From: a virus
DNA length: 33,804 nucleotides
Strand: one strand, 5' to 3'
Virus record (IMG/VR): IMGVR_UViG_3300043602_000154
Coordinates: 1 to 33,804 of that record
Position numbers and translations under genes: made by a program. Below are positions 12,926 through 19,055 of the stretch, piece after piece; positions within the stretch are counted from its first letter, which is position 1, and the number at the start of each line of letters is the position of its first letter. The notes beneath the pieces were generated by a model. That model did no database searches. It saw nothing but the letters and a program-made list of their open reading frames with translations, and was not told where the DNA came from.

Positions 12926-12953
12926 CTCCTATCAGTGCTGGGGTGCCAACCCC
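12926..12953 (-). promoter_or_regulatory. CTGATAGGAG leader with TTGGCA-loop hairpin
   Basis: Leader 12926-12935. GGGG (12940-12943) and CCCC (12950-12953) enclose TGCCAA (TTGGCA in the transcript). The stem is only 4 bp, the weakest of the four such hairpins. Confidence 0.65.
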
Positions 12954-12967
12954 GTTTCGGTGTGACC

Positions 12968-12995
12968 ACCATACACTAGGCCACATGCTTGTCAA
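12968..12995 (-). promoter_or_regulatory. Sigma-70-type promoter for the 197-aa gene
   Basis: Minus strand TTGACA (12995-12990), 16-bp spacer, TATGGT (12973-12968). The transcript would start near 12961, carry the TTGGCA-loop hairpin and the leader motif, and reach the ATG at 12919 after about 40 nt. No immunity operator is present, so expression in the lysogen is likely. Confidence 0.7.
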
Positions 12996-13034
12996 CCGTC
13001 AAATGCGGATGACAAGAGAAATAATGAAAATAAT

Positions 13035-13334
13035 CTACAGCGAGGTCGCCCCGCATTTCGAGCATTTAAACCGCTTGGTCGTATTGCCATTAGGCATTAG
13101 GACGCGACCGCGATGATTGCAGCGATAGCATTTCACCTCAATCACCGTCGGCAATCTGTTGATGGCGCCGCGATAGTTAGCCAATGCCGCTTCCATCTCA
13201 GCACGCGCCGCTTCCTTCGAAAGCTTGGGCTCTGGCTTGTCGTCGGCCAATAATAGCCGCATGACAGCGGCTTCCTCGCGCAAGCTCGAGCGCGCATTAT
13301 CGCTTCTTCTGCGTTTCGACCAATCGCGGGCCAT
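13035..13334 (-). CDS. Zinc-ribbon accessory protein, 99 aa
   Basis: The N-terminal two thirds are helical and basic (MARDWSKRRRSDNARSSL, then KEAARAEMEAALANYRGAIN). The C-terminus carries CYRCNHRGRVLMP and FKCSKCGATSL, two CxxC pairs about 20 residues apart, the pattern of a zinc ribbon. GGAAGGG lies 9 nt before the ATG at 13334. It overlaps the HTH gene upstream by 38 nt in another frame, so both are expressed from one leftward message. Likely nucleic-acid binding; function unknown. Confidence 0.65.
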   Translation of the reverse strand: MARDWSKRRRSDNARSSLREEAAVMRLLLADDKPEPKLSKEAARAEMEAALANYRGAINRLPTVIEVKCYRCNHRGRVLMPNGNTTKRFKCSKCGATSL

Positions 13335-13530
13335 TGTGCATACCCTTCCGCCAAGCGCTCAATAATCGCTTAGCCCTTACCTGCCGCCAATTAATATCGG
13401 CGCATTTAATCCAATAGTCGACCACTTGCAGCGATACGCCAGCCAGGTCGGCGACCTCGCGCGGGCGCGCCAGCCCTTGCGCCAACAGCTTCAAAGCCAC
13501 GCGCCGTGCGTCCGGATCGATCGTCGCCAT
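13297..13530 (-). CDS. Small HTH accessory protein, 77 aa (paralogue of 10777-10992)
   Basis: MATIDPDARRVALKLLAQ, then REVADLAGVSLQVVDYWIK (HTH) and RAKRLLSAWRKG. It shares plan and many residues with the 71-aa HTH protein at 10777-10992. An upstream TTG at 13536 would add two residues; the ATG at 13530 is preferred. Neither has a clear ribosome site. It is the first gene of the leftward accessory block and stands back-to-back with the terminase unit, so it could control the region between them. Confidence 0.6.
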   Translation of the reverse strand: MATIDPDARRVALKLLAQGLARPREVADLAGVSLQVVDYWIKCADINWRQVRAKRLLSAWRKGMHNGPRLVETQKKR

Positions 13531-13552
13531 CGCCAAACCAAATTAGTTACAA

Positions 13553-13608
13553 TTGATAGTGATCAAAACGGCCAAACCGTCACTCGGCAACGCACTCGGA
13601 CGCGAGTG
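13553..13608. promoter_or_regulatory. Two palindromes in the divergent region before the terminase genes
   Basis: TTGAT-AGTG-ATCAA at 13553-13566 and CACTCG-GACG-CGAGTG at 13593-13608. They lie between the leftward HTH gene (start 13530) and the rightward small terminase (13767). They are candidate operator sites for the HTH protein; the spacing and sequence differ from the immunity operators. Confidence 0.35.
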
Positions 13609-13633
13609 TAATAAAACCGGCCCTTTGTCACTG

Positions 13634-13643
13634 GTGCGTTGCT
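13634..13643 (+). repeat. GTGCGTTGCT intergenic motif, copy 1
   Basis: Located 124 nt before the small terminase start. In copy 1 and copy 3 the match extends to CTGGTGCGTTGCT. All four copies (also 18321, 26367, 31299) lie in non-coding gaps ahead of rightward virion or packaging genes. Confidence 0.6.
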
Positions 13644-13766
13644 TCAGTCGCGAAAAAAACCGATTTTCCTCGCGCGTCCCGCATCGCGCCCGCAGGCTTA
13701 TCTTTCCACAGCGAAGCGCGACTAGCGCGAGCGAGGACCGCGAAGGAGCGAAAGCGCGACGACGCA

Positions 13767-14285
13767 ATGGTTCAACAAGCACAACGTAAAGAACCGTTCG
13801 GTCGGCCATCCATCATCTCTCAGCATCTGACAGATGATATCCTCGCAAAGATAGCCGCAGGCCAAAGCCTCAACTCAATCTGTAAAATGCAGGGCATGCC
13901 GCACATCTCAACCGTCTTTGACTGGTTGAAGAGAGACGGAGACTTTGCCGACAAATACGCGCGCGCGAGGTCCGCACAAGCCGACGCAAAGTTCGAGGCT
14001 ATCAGCGATGTCACGGAGCGTGTGTTGAGCGGTGAACTAGACCCGCATGCTGGCCGTGTAGCGATCGACGCCTACAAATGGCAGGCAGGCAAGCTGAGAC
14101 CGTCAGTCTACGGTGAGAAAGTGGAGCATATCGTGCGATCCGGCGCTCCTGAGACGCTGACAGACGAAGAGCTAGCACGGATCGCAGCATCTGCCAGCCC
14201 AGCGCTGCTCACGCTGTCGGCTAACCCCGAACCAGACAGCGATACTGGCTCAGTACAGAACAATCCTGAGAAATCAGATACTTAG
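13767..14285 (+). CDS. terS: Terminase small subunit
   Basis: 172 aa. An HTH (GQSLNSICKMQGMPHISTVF) is followed by DWLKRDGDFADKYARARSAQ and ADAKFEAISDVTERVL, the pattern of the Sf6 gp1/P22-type small terminases seen in many proteobacterial prophages; then WQAGKLRPSVYGEKV, a conserved box of this family. The tail is disordered. It recognises the packaging start and stimulates the large subunit. It is the first rightward packaging gene; three small genes separate it from terL. No clear ribosome site is visible before the ATG. Confidence 0.85.
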   Translation: MVQQAQRKEPFGRPSIISQHLTDDILAKIAAGQSLNSICKMQGMPHISTVFDWLKRDGDFADKYARARSAQADAKFEAISDVTERVLSGELDPHAGRVAIDAYKWQAGKLRPSVYGEKVEHIVRSGAPETLTDEELARIAASASPALLTLSANPEPDSDTGSVQNNPEKSDT

Positions 14286-14778
14286 CAACGGCCGTACCAC
14301 CCTATCCTGGCAGGAAGTGACCCGGGGGGATGTCCGGAAACAGCCGGGGGGCCAGAGTGTCTAGTAGGTGTACCTCACCTCCCCCCCGCCACCGTGTTTC
14401 TGCCGACACTTCCTGCCTCTACCACTTTACCTCCGCTGTTACGGTTCCTGCCGTTCTGCCTCTGCGGCCACTGACGGACGGCCGACCGCTTACGGTCTAG
14501 CCACCGTTAAGGTGGCGGCTCCGCTTCGCCTAGCGGTTATCTTTACCGGTGTTCTTGCGGGCTGTGGTGATACCTGTTGCTGGTGTGCTGGGTGGTTCGA
14601 CGTGGAAACGGTTACCACGTGGCGCTCAGTGCTGAGGCGAGCGGCCCGGGCTTTGTTCCCCTTGTTCCAGGGTGTTGATTGACGCATGACGCGTTGACGT
14701 GTTTTTGCGGTTGGTGCTCGTTGCTGCGAGTTGCGGCCGGTGTATTCTGCCGGGGTGGTGATGCACTGGGTGGGTGTG
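14286..14778. other. Non-coding stretch with several hairpins after terS
   Basis: No convincing gene on either strand: open frames here are Thr/Pro/Arg-rich in one reading and Cys-rich in another. Structures seen: AGGTG/CACCT near 14366; GCCACC-GTTAA-GGTGGC (14500-14516); CCGCT/AGCGG (14521-14536); ACGTGG/CCACGT (14600-14620). There are also long C and G runs near 14320-14390. It could hold packaging (pac/cos) signals or an RNA. Nothing stronger can be said. Confidence 0.4.
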
Positions 14779-15006
14779 ATGGCTGATGCGGATGATGATG
14801 GGCCGATAGCGGACGGTCAGTGTTGTGTGACCTGCCGGTTTCGGTTTCGGATTGGTCGTGCGGGCGAGGCGGTACACAACGAGTGTCGGCGTTATGCGCC
14901 GCGTGCTGCTGCGGTTGACGGTCGGGAGTGGCGATGGCCGGTTGTTTTGGCGGACGACTGGTGTGGCGAGTGGGAGCGGGGAGATGGCGGTCACGAACTG
15001 GCATGA
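14779..15006 (+). CDS. Small Cys-rich (zinc-binding type) protein, 75 aa
   Basis: MADADDDGPIADGQCCVTCR, then FRFRIGRAGEAVHNECRRYA and WPVVLADDWCGEWERG. The four-Cys layout (CxxC ... C ... C) with the ending WP-V-ADDWCGE is typical of small metal-binding proteins carried by rhizobial prophages. An in-frame ATG at 14761 would add six residues. Function unknown; four Cys in this order probably bind one Zn. Confidence 0.65.
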   Translation: MADADDDGPIADGQCCVTCRFRFRIGRAGEAVHNECRRYAPRAAAVDGREWRWPVVLADDWCGEWERGDGGHELA

Positions 15007-15036
15007 TCCTGTCGAGGTTATGCGGGTTGATGTGAG

Positions 15037-15210
15037 ATGACGCGCAAGCCGACGATTGATGATCTTGATCCGGCGATTTTGTGGAGTGCAATTGCGAAGC
15101 ACTACGACGAGCGGTTAGTGAAGGAGGCCATGAAGGAGGCCAAGAAGAAGAGCAAGAAGCCGAGCAAGAGTGTGAAGCGGGGTGCGGCCCGCAAGCGGGT
15201 GGTGGTGTGA
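15037..15210 (+). CDS. Small Lys-rich protein, 57 aa
   Basis: MTRKPTIDDLDPAILWSAIA, then KHYDERLVKEAMKEAKKKSK and a strongly basic end (KRGAARKRVVV). The stop shares a base with the ATG of the next gene (TGATG at 15208-15212). Alternating acidic start and Lys/Arg-rich tail suggests nucleic-acid binding. No family recognised. Confidence 0.55.
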   Translation: MTRKPTIDDLDPAILWSAIAKHYDERLVKEAMKEAKKKSKKPSKSVKRGAARKRVVV

Positions 15211-15500
15211 TGACGCAGGCTGAGTTTGACGAGTTGCTGGTTTGGTTGGCTGATGACTGGGCCGATCGGCGGGTTGCGGGGCTTGGGTTCCCGGTGAGAT
15301 GGGATGAGTTATCGTTGGATTTGCAGCGGGCCATTGGCGGCGCGGTTCGGTTTGGTCAGGCGCGCGGATTACAGACTGTGACGGTAGATGTTGGTGAGCG
15401 GATCAAGGCGGCGCGCAGGCGGGCGCAGGAGGACGAGACCTTGTATGCGCGGGCGGATGAGCCGAGCAAGGCGGAGCGGTTTGCGCGATATCGCCATTGA
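15210..15500 (+). CDS. Hypothetical protein, 96 aa, before terL
   Basis: MTQAEFDELLVWLADDWADR, then RVAGLGFPVRWDELSLDLQR and AIGGAVRFGQARGLQTVTVD; the C-terminus is basic and helical. It is translationally coupled with the 57-aa gene upstream (TGATG) and ends 9 nt before the terL ATG. No known family; placement between the terminase subunits suggests a packaging accessory protein, by position only. Confidence 0.55.
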   Translation: MTQAEFDELLVWLADDWADRRVAGLGFPVRWDELSLDLQRAIGGAVRFGQARGLQTVTVDVGERIKAARRRAQEDETLYARADEPSKAERFARYRH

Positions 15501-15509
15501 GTGGACACG

Positions 15510-17000
15510 ATGAGTGAGGTTGCGACCGAGCAATGCAGTCCGCCGCGGGCTGCGGTTGAGATCCAGAAGCGGCGTGCGGTGCGGCGCGGGTTCGAGGCGT
15601 GGTGCCGGTATCGCGGGTATGAGCCGGCGCAGCATCATCGGTTGATCATCGATGCGGTGGAAAGTTTTCTGCGGGCTGACGGGCGCGATCAGGTGCTGCT
15701 GATTTTTGCGCCGCCCGGCTCGGCCAAAAGCTCATTCATGTCGGTGTTGTTGCCGCCGTGGTATCTGGCCAATCATCACAAGGCGGGGATCCTGTTTGCG
15801 ACCCACAGTGTCGAGTTCGCCGAGCGCTGGGGGCGCAGGGTAAGGAATGACATCGCGGCCGAGAGCTTGATGCTGGGGATCGAGCTCAGCGATGACAACA
15901 AGGCGGCGGGGCGCTGGAGCTTGAAGAGCGGCGGCGAGTATTACGCGGTCGGGGCGGGCACCGGCATCTCGGGTTATAGGGCAGACTTAGGTATTATCGA
16001 CGATCCATTCGGATCGAGGGAGGACGCCTACAGCGAGACGGTGCGCAAGGGGCGGTGGAACTGGTACTTGGACGATTTCAGTGCGCGGTTGAAGCCGGAT
16101 GCCAAGCGAGTGATCATCGCCACGAGATGGCATGAGGACGACATCTCGGGGATGGTGCTGCAGCAGATCGGGCGCGGCGAGGTCCGCGGCAAGGTGATCT
16201 CGATCGCGGCCGTTGCGGAGGAGAACGACTGCCTGGGCCGCGCGGTCGGTGAGTATCTGTGGGACGATCCCAAGGGTTACAACTACGGTGAGTTTCTGCG
16301 CAGCCGCCAGCGCGAGACCTCGCCGATGATGTGGAGTGCGCTGTATCAGCAGCGGCCGGCGCCGGAAGAGGGCGATTACTTCAAGTCAGAGTGGCTGGTC
16401 GAGGTCGAGGAGAGTGAGATTCCGGAACGCGCGCGGCTGACGGTTTATGGCGCGAGCGACTACGCGGTGACGGCGGACGGCGGCGACTACACGGTGCACG
16501 GCGTGGTCGGGTTGGATCCGGAGGGCCGGATGTATCTGCTCGATGTTTGGAGGAAGCAGACCGGGGCGGACGAGTGGGTGGAGGCGTTCTGCGACCTGGT
16601 GGGCAAGTGGAAGCCGATGGCGTGGGCCGAGGAGCAGGGGCAGATCAGGGCCGGCGTGGGGCCTTTTCTCGATCGGCGGCAGCGCGAGCGCTCAGCTTAT
16701 GTGGCGCGCGAGGGCTTCCCGACCCGCGGCGACAAGTCGGTGCGGGCGCAGTCGATCAGGGGCCGGATGGCGCTCGACAAGCTGTATGTGCCGCGCAATG
16801 CGAAGTGGTGGCCGACGCTGCGCAGTGAGTTGTTGACGTTTCCGGCCGGCAAGTACGACGATCAGGTCGACATGCTGGGGCTCATTGGGCAGCTGCTCGA
16901 CGTGATGGTGGCGGGGCGGGCGGCGAAGGTGCAGAAGAACGTGGTCAATATCGGCTACCGGCGGCTCGAGCGCCAGGTCGAGGGCTTCAAGACTTATTAG
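15510..17000 (+). CDS. terL: Terminase large subunit (ATPase and nuclease)
   Basis: 496 aa from the ATG at 15510 (a GTG three codons earlier is also in frame). ATPase domain: Walker A APPGSAKS (67-74), Walker B LGIIDD (160-165) and the coupling motif IIATRWHEDD near 200-209. C-terminal RNase H-like nuclease: YGASDYAVTADGGDYT near 310 with the first catalytic Asp, and KYDDQVDMLG near 455 with the last acidic pair. It pumps DNA into the prohead and cuts the concatemer. The family normally measures 450-550 aa, so it is complete. It converges with the minus-strand gene 16987-17253, overlapping by 14 nt. Confidence 0.93.
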   Translation: MSEVATEQCSPPRAAVEIQKRRAVRRGFEAWCRYRGYEPAQHHRLIIDAVESFLRADGRDQVLLIFAPPGSAKSSFMSVLLPPWYLANHHKAGILFATHSVEFAERWGRRVRNDIAAESLMLGIELSDDNKAAGRWSLKSGGEYYAVGAGTGISGYRADLGIIDDPFGSREDAYSETVRKGRWNWYLDDFSARLKPDAKRVIIATRWHEDDISGMVLQQIGRGEVRGKVISIAAVAEENDCLGRAVGEYLWDDPKGYNYGEFLRSRQRETSPMMWSALYQQRPAPEEGDYFKSEWLVEVEESEIPERARLTVYGASDYAVTADGGDYTVHGVVGLDPEGRMYLLDVWRKQTGADEWVEAFCDLVGKWKPMAWAEEQGQIRAGVGPFLDRRQRERSAYVAREGFPTRGDKSVRAQSIRGRMALDKLYVPRNAKWWPTLRSELLTFPAGKYDDQVDMLGLIGQLLDVMVAGRAAKVQKNVVNIGYRRLERQVEGFKTY

Positions 17001-17253
17001 CCTCGCGGTCGATGATGGCGGTGACGCTGTTCAGGCCCGTATGCGGGCGGGTGGCCCTGAAGATCAGCTTGTGGGCCTCGTGATCGGCGTCCCATATCAT
17101 CCGCCATTCGGTTTCGTGGTAGACATCGCGCAGCACGCGGTCGTTGAGGATGTCATGCAGCGCCTCCGTGTCGGCGTTCCATTGCGCCTCTAACTGCTTT
17201 TCGATCTTGGCCAGGATCTTCTTGTTGCGCCGCTTGCGCCGGTCCGGGGTCAT
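16987..17253 (-). CDS. Accessory protein, 88 aa
   Basis: MTPDRRKRRNKKILAKIEKQ is followed by LEAQWNADTEALHDILNDRV and an alpha/beta C-terminal part (ETEWRMIWDADHEAHKLIFR). The ATG at 17253 lies 7 nt after a CTGATAGGAG leader. A TATAAT box (17292-17287) lies about 34 nt upstream of the ATG on the same strand. Unknown family. It is inserted against the direction of the packaging genes, typical of moron-type cargo. Confidence 0.65.
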   Translation of the reverse strand: MTPDRRKRRNKKILAKIEKQLEAQWNADTEALHDILNDRVLRDVYHETEWRMIWDADHEAHKLIFRATRPHTGLNSVTAIIDREANKS

Positions 17254-17260
17254 CGGCCGT

Positions 17261-17270
17261 CTCCTATCAG
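17261..17270 (-). promoter_or_regulatory. CTGATAGGAG leader motif (88-aa gene)
   Basis: 7 nt before the ATG at 17253. No TTGGCR hairpin precedes it; the AT-rich promoter-like repeat is 13 nt further upstream. Confidence 0.75.
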
Positions 17271-17313
17271 GGGGTGACGGACAGACATTATATATAGGTG
17301 TGTGTGGAGTGGT

Positions 17314-17347
17314 GTGGGGCGGCCCCGTTTAAGCGGAACCACCCCAC
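17314..17347 (-). terminator. Layered GC-rich stem-loop
   Basis: GTGGGG (17314-17319) pairs with CCCCAC (17342-17347). Inside, GG/CC and CCG/CGG continue the stem through small internal loops to the loop TTTAAG. It would form near the end of a leftward transcript started at the right repeat copy (17502-17497), so it may be its terminator or its structural core. Confidence 0.45.
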
Positions 17348-17370
17348 GCGAAGGTCAGAGAGGCAGGATG

Positions 17371-17418
17371 TCACAAGGACACCCGGAAGCTCCTGACGTA
17401 ACGGGGTCTGCATCGCAT
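17371..17418 (-). CDS. Possible 15-aa peptide (MRCRPRYVRSFRVSL)
   Basis: The ATG at 17418 lies 5 nt after AGGAG (minus strand), a very good ribosome site for such a short frame. The peptide is rich in Arg. It lies inside the 186-bp segment between the direct repeats and upstream of the layered hairpin. It may be a leader peptide or chance. Confidence 0.25.
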   Translation of the reverse strand: MRCRPRYVRSFRVSL

Positions 17419-17524
17419 TTTGGCTCCTAGGAAGGCCTCAGCAGCTTGTACGTTACACCCGCGCGACGGCCACACGCTTTAGGCCGCAAGCGAGACATTA
17501 TATATAGGTGTGTGTGAGAGGAAG

Positions 17525-17546
17525 CCGCCCCCGTTGCCGAGGGCGG
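17525..17546 (-). terminator. Hairpin after the 77-aa gene
   Basis: CCGCCC (17525-17530) pairs with GGGCGG (17541-17546) around a 10-nt loop, 6 nt past the leftward stop at 17553. In the leftward transcript it is followed by a pyrimidine stretch (CTTCCTCTC). Probable terminator. Confidence 0.6.
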
Positions 17547-17552
17547 TTGTTG

Positions 17553-17786
17553 TTAGCCGAAGCGGGCTACCCGCGGGTCGGTCACATCCATGTAGCCGAC
17601 CTTGTGGATGGAGTCGCAGCGGACAATCCGGTAGGCGATTTCGAGCCCATCGTCCCACTTCACCAGAATGCTGGCGTAGTCTTTCGCCATCACGGTGCCG
17701 AAGTCTCCGGGTTGGGGAACCTTGGCGTCGGATTGGAAGAAGACCCGCTGACCAGCCTGGAGGGTACGCGCCTGCTTGGTATCCAT
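17553..17786 (-). CDS. Small beta-barrel (SH3/KOW-like) accessory protein, 77 aa
   Basis: MDTKQARTLQAGQRVFFQSD, then KVPQPGDFGTVMAKDYASIL and VKWDDGLEIAYRIVRCDSIH: short beta-strands with the G-V-x-F and GTV...VKWDDG pattern seen in SH3-like barrels. The ATG is 6 nt after the CAACTGATAGGAG leader. An extended -10 box (17847-17855) and a long hairpin (17814-17843) precede the leader, and a hairpin follows the stop, so this is a complete single-gene unit. No specific function known. Confidence 0.7.
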   Translation of the reverse strand: MDTKQARTLQAGQRVFFQSDAKVPQPGDFGTVMAKDYASILVKWDDGLEIAYRIVRCDSIHKVGYMDVTDPRVARFG

Positions 17787-17792
17787 TTCATT

Positions 17793-17855
17793 CTCCTATC
17801 AGTTGTCAAACAGCCTGCGGCGTGACGGATCTCACGTCGCAGGAGCATCATAGCA
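17793..17855 (-). promoter_or_regulatory. Leader motif, long hairpin and extended -10 promoter of the 77-aa gene
   Basis: CTGATAGGAG at 17793-17802. CCTGCG (17814-17819) pairs with CGCAGG (17838-17843), and the stem continues with CGTGA/TCACG to the loop CGGATC. Upstream, TGCTATGAT (17855-17847, minus) fits an extended -10 element; no clear -35. A transcript from it would start at the hairpin. Confidence 0.6.
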
Positions 17856-18207
17856 AATCGACTTTTGAGAAAATGCGAGTTAGGCCCATTTCCGTAGGGC
17901 AACTCCGCATCAGCATTGAACAACTCGCACGAAAAAATAGTGCTTGGTGCGATGGATGCTGGGGAAGTTGAACGGCTCCCGCTAAGGCGGATGCGAGAAG
18001 TCCGCGCCGTTCCGAAGTAACATATTGTGATAGTGAGCATCCCGCGGCCGGTCCCGCCGCTCGCCCTGCGCTGCAGGTTTGCGGGCGTGACCGGAGGGGA
18101 ATGACCCCGTACCGCGAGACCAGACTGATCTAGGCCGTCCGGCCGCCGGGCGCAAGCACATAGTATAATGAACGCGCGCGCGTGCTCCTGAACGGCCGCG
18201 CTGTCAA

Positions 18208-18246
18208 CCCCCCGATTACCAAGAAATCTGGCTGGTAGTTGGGGGG
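18208..18246 (+). other. Stem-loop, 14 continuous RNA base pairs
   Basis: CCCCCCGATTACCA (18208-18221) against TGGTAGTTGGGGGG (18233-18246), 12 Watson-Crick plus 2 G-U pairs, loop 11 nt. In RNA it would be very stable. No U-run follows directly. Confidence 0.65.
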
Positions 18247-18249
18247 CTG

Positions 18250-18310
18250 ATAGCCAGACACCCCCCTACCCGACACCCCCCCGGTGTCAACCTATGGGGT
18301 GTCTGGCTAT
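18250..18310. repeat. 15-bp perfect inverted repeat with nested palindrome
   Basis: ATAGCCAGACACCCC (18250-18264) and GGGGTGTCTGGCTAT (18296-18310) are exact complements. Between them GACACC-CCCCC-GGTGTC (18272-18288) forms a second hairpin, and the GACACCCCC unit is repeated. It directly follows the 18208-18246 stem-loop and precedes the GTGCGTTGCT motif by 10 nt. Confidence 0.8.
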
Positions 18311-18320
18311 TGCCGCCACA

Positions 18321-18330
18321 GTGCGTTGCT
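18321..18330 (+). repeat. GTGCGTTGCT intergenic motif, copy 2
   Basis: 113 nt before the first virion gene. ATTGCCGCC precedes it by 3 nt (18309-18317), as it precedes copy 3 by 7 nt, and a C-run follows in both. Confidence 0.6.
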
Positions 18331-18442
18331 CGCAGGCCCCCCGCGGCCGACTTTGCCCCCGTTCGTTACTACTCGTACCTGCCTAACCTCGGGCGCTGGT
18401 CGCGATGCCCTCCTGGCCAGCGCCCACTTTGGAGCGCCCCCC

Positions 18443-18766
18443 ATGGCTGAAAAAAGCACCGACCAGAAGACCCACGACCAGAGACATACTGGCGCGGCCG
18501 AGGAAATGCGGGCGCAAGCCGATCAGCACGCCGAGCGCGCCGGCAAGCAGCAGACCGAGCGCGAGAAGGCCGAGAAGGCGGAAAAAGATCGGCAGGAAAA
18601 GGACGACAAGGATCCCCAGGCGCTGCTGGCGCGCATTACCGGCCTGATCGCCAACTTGCGCGAGACCAGCCCGTCCGGCGCCGAAACCATCCACGACAAG
18701 CTCAAGGTTGAACTACAGAGATTGGGCGATGTCGTCGGTCCCGCAAAGGCGCACTCCCATGGCTGA
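18443..18766 (+). CDS. Charged helical protein, 107 aa, first of a tandem paralogue pair
   Basis: GGAG lies 9 nt before the ATG at 18443. The first 65 residues are very charged and disordered or coiled coil (QHAERAGKQQTEREKAEKAE). The C-terminal part, ALLARITGLIANLRETSPSG then AETIHDKLKVELQRLGD, matches the same region of the next protein (IVTRIEQNVAAMHLATPSGT). Both begin MAE. A virion assembly or portal-associated role is possible because the portal gene follows, but no family is recognised. Confidence 0.6.
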   Translation: MAEKSTDQKTHDQRHTGAAEEMRAQADQHAERAGKQQTEREKAEKAEKDRQEKDDKDPQALLARITGLIANLRETSPSGAETIHDKLKVELQRLGDVVGPAKAHSHG

Positions 18767-19055
18767 ACAAAAAATGGCTGAACAAAAGGCCGCCGCGCCC
18801 AAAGAAGAAATCACCGAAACGCCGGACGAGATCGTCACCCGCATCGAGCAAAACGTCGCCGCCATGCACCTCGCCACGCCCTCGGGCACCGCGAGCCTGC
18901 AGGCCGCCATCACCAAGGATCTCGAAAGCCTGCGTTCCACCGCGCCGCCGCCGGAACCGCCGGTCGCCCGCAAGGCCAAGGCTGATGAGGACGAGGATGA
19001 TGACGAAGAAGACGACGGCAAAGGCAAAGGCAGGGGCAAGGCCAAAGGCCGCTGA
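18759..19055 (+). CDS. Charged helical protein, 98 aa, second of the pair
   Basis: The ATG at 18759 overlaps the end of the previous gene by 8 nt. It starts MAEQKMAEQKAAAPKEEITE (a small internal MAEQK duplication), has the domain TRIEQNVAAMHLATPSGTAS shared with the previous protein, and ends in a strongly acidic then basic tail (DEDEDDDEEDD, KGKGRGKAKGR). The tail overlaps the beginning of the next gene by 59 nt in another frame. Confidence 0.6.
   Translation: MAEQKMAEQKAAAPKEEITETPDEIVTRIEQNVAAMHLATPSGTASLQAAITKDLESLRSTAPPPEPPVARKAKADEDEDDDEEDDGKGKGRGKAKGR

Larger units (their letters stand above)
17283..17516. repeat. 24-bp exact direct repeat flanking a 186-bp segment
   Basis: The same 24 bases (AGACATTATATATAGG then TGTGTGTG) occur at 17283-17306 and 17493-17516, exactly 210 bp apart. 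Read on the minus strand each copy contains TATATAATG, so each offers a perfect TATAAT -10 box (17292-17287 and 17502-17497), though no good -35 is in place. The left copy would drive the 88-aa gene; the right copy would drive the segment in between. Confidence 0.8.
17856..18442. other. Long intergenic region before the virion genes
   Basis: 587 bp without a convincing gene on either strand. It contains a plus-strand TATAAT (18164-18169) without a good -35, two large stem-loops (18208-18246, 18250-18310) and a GTGCGTTGCT motif (18321-18330). No tRNA could be folded by eye. It most likely holds the control region of the rightward structural operon. Confidence 0.5.

Noticed and set aside
14612-15334. 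240-codon minus-strand frame of Ser/Thr/Pro/His in the terS-terL gap
   Set aside because: Composition is that of antisense low-complexity; it overlaps three plus-strand small genes joined by stop/start overlaps.
17856-18160. tRNA or tmRNA gene in the long gap
   Set aside because: Short stems such as GCGGA/TCCGC occur, but no T-loop consensus or cloverleaf could be folded by eye; a covariance search would decide.
18164-18169. TATAAT as the structural operon promoter
   Set aside because: No acceptable -35 at 16-18 bp and no extended -10; kept only as a note in the intergenic entry.
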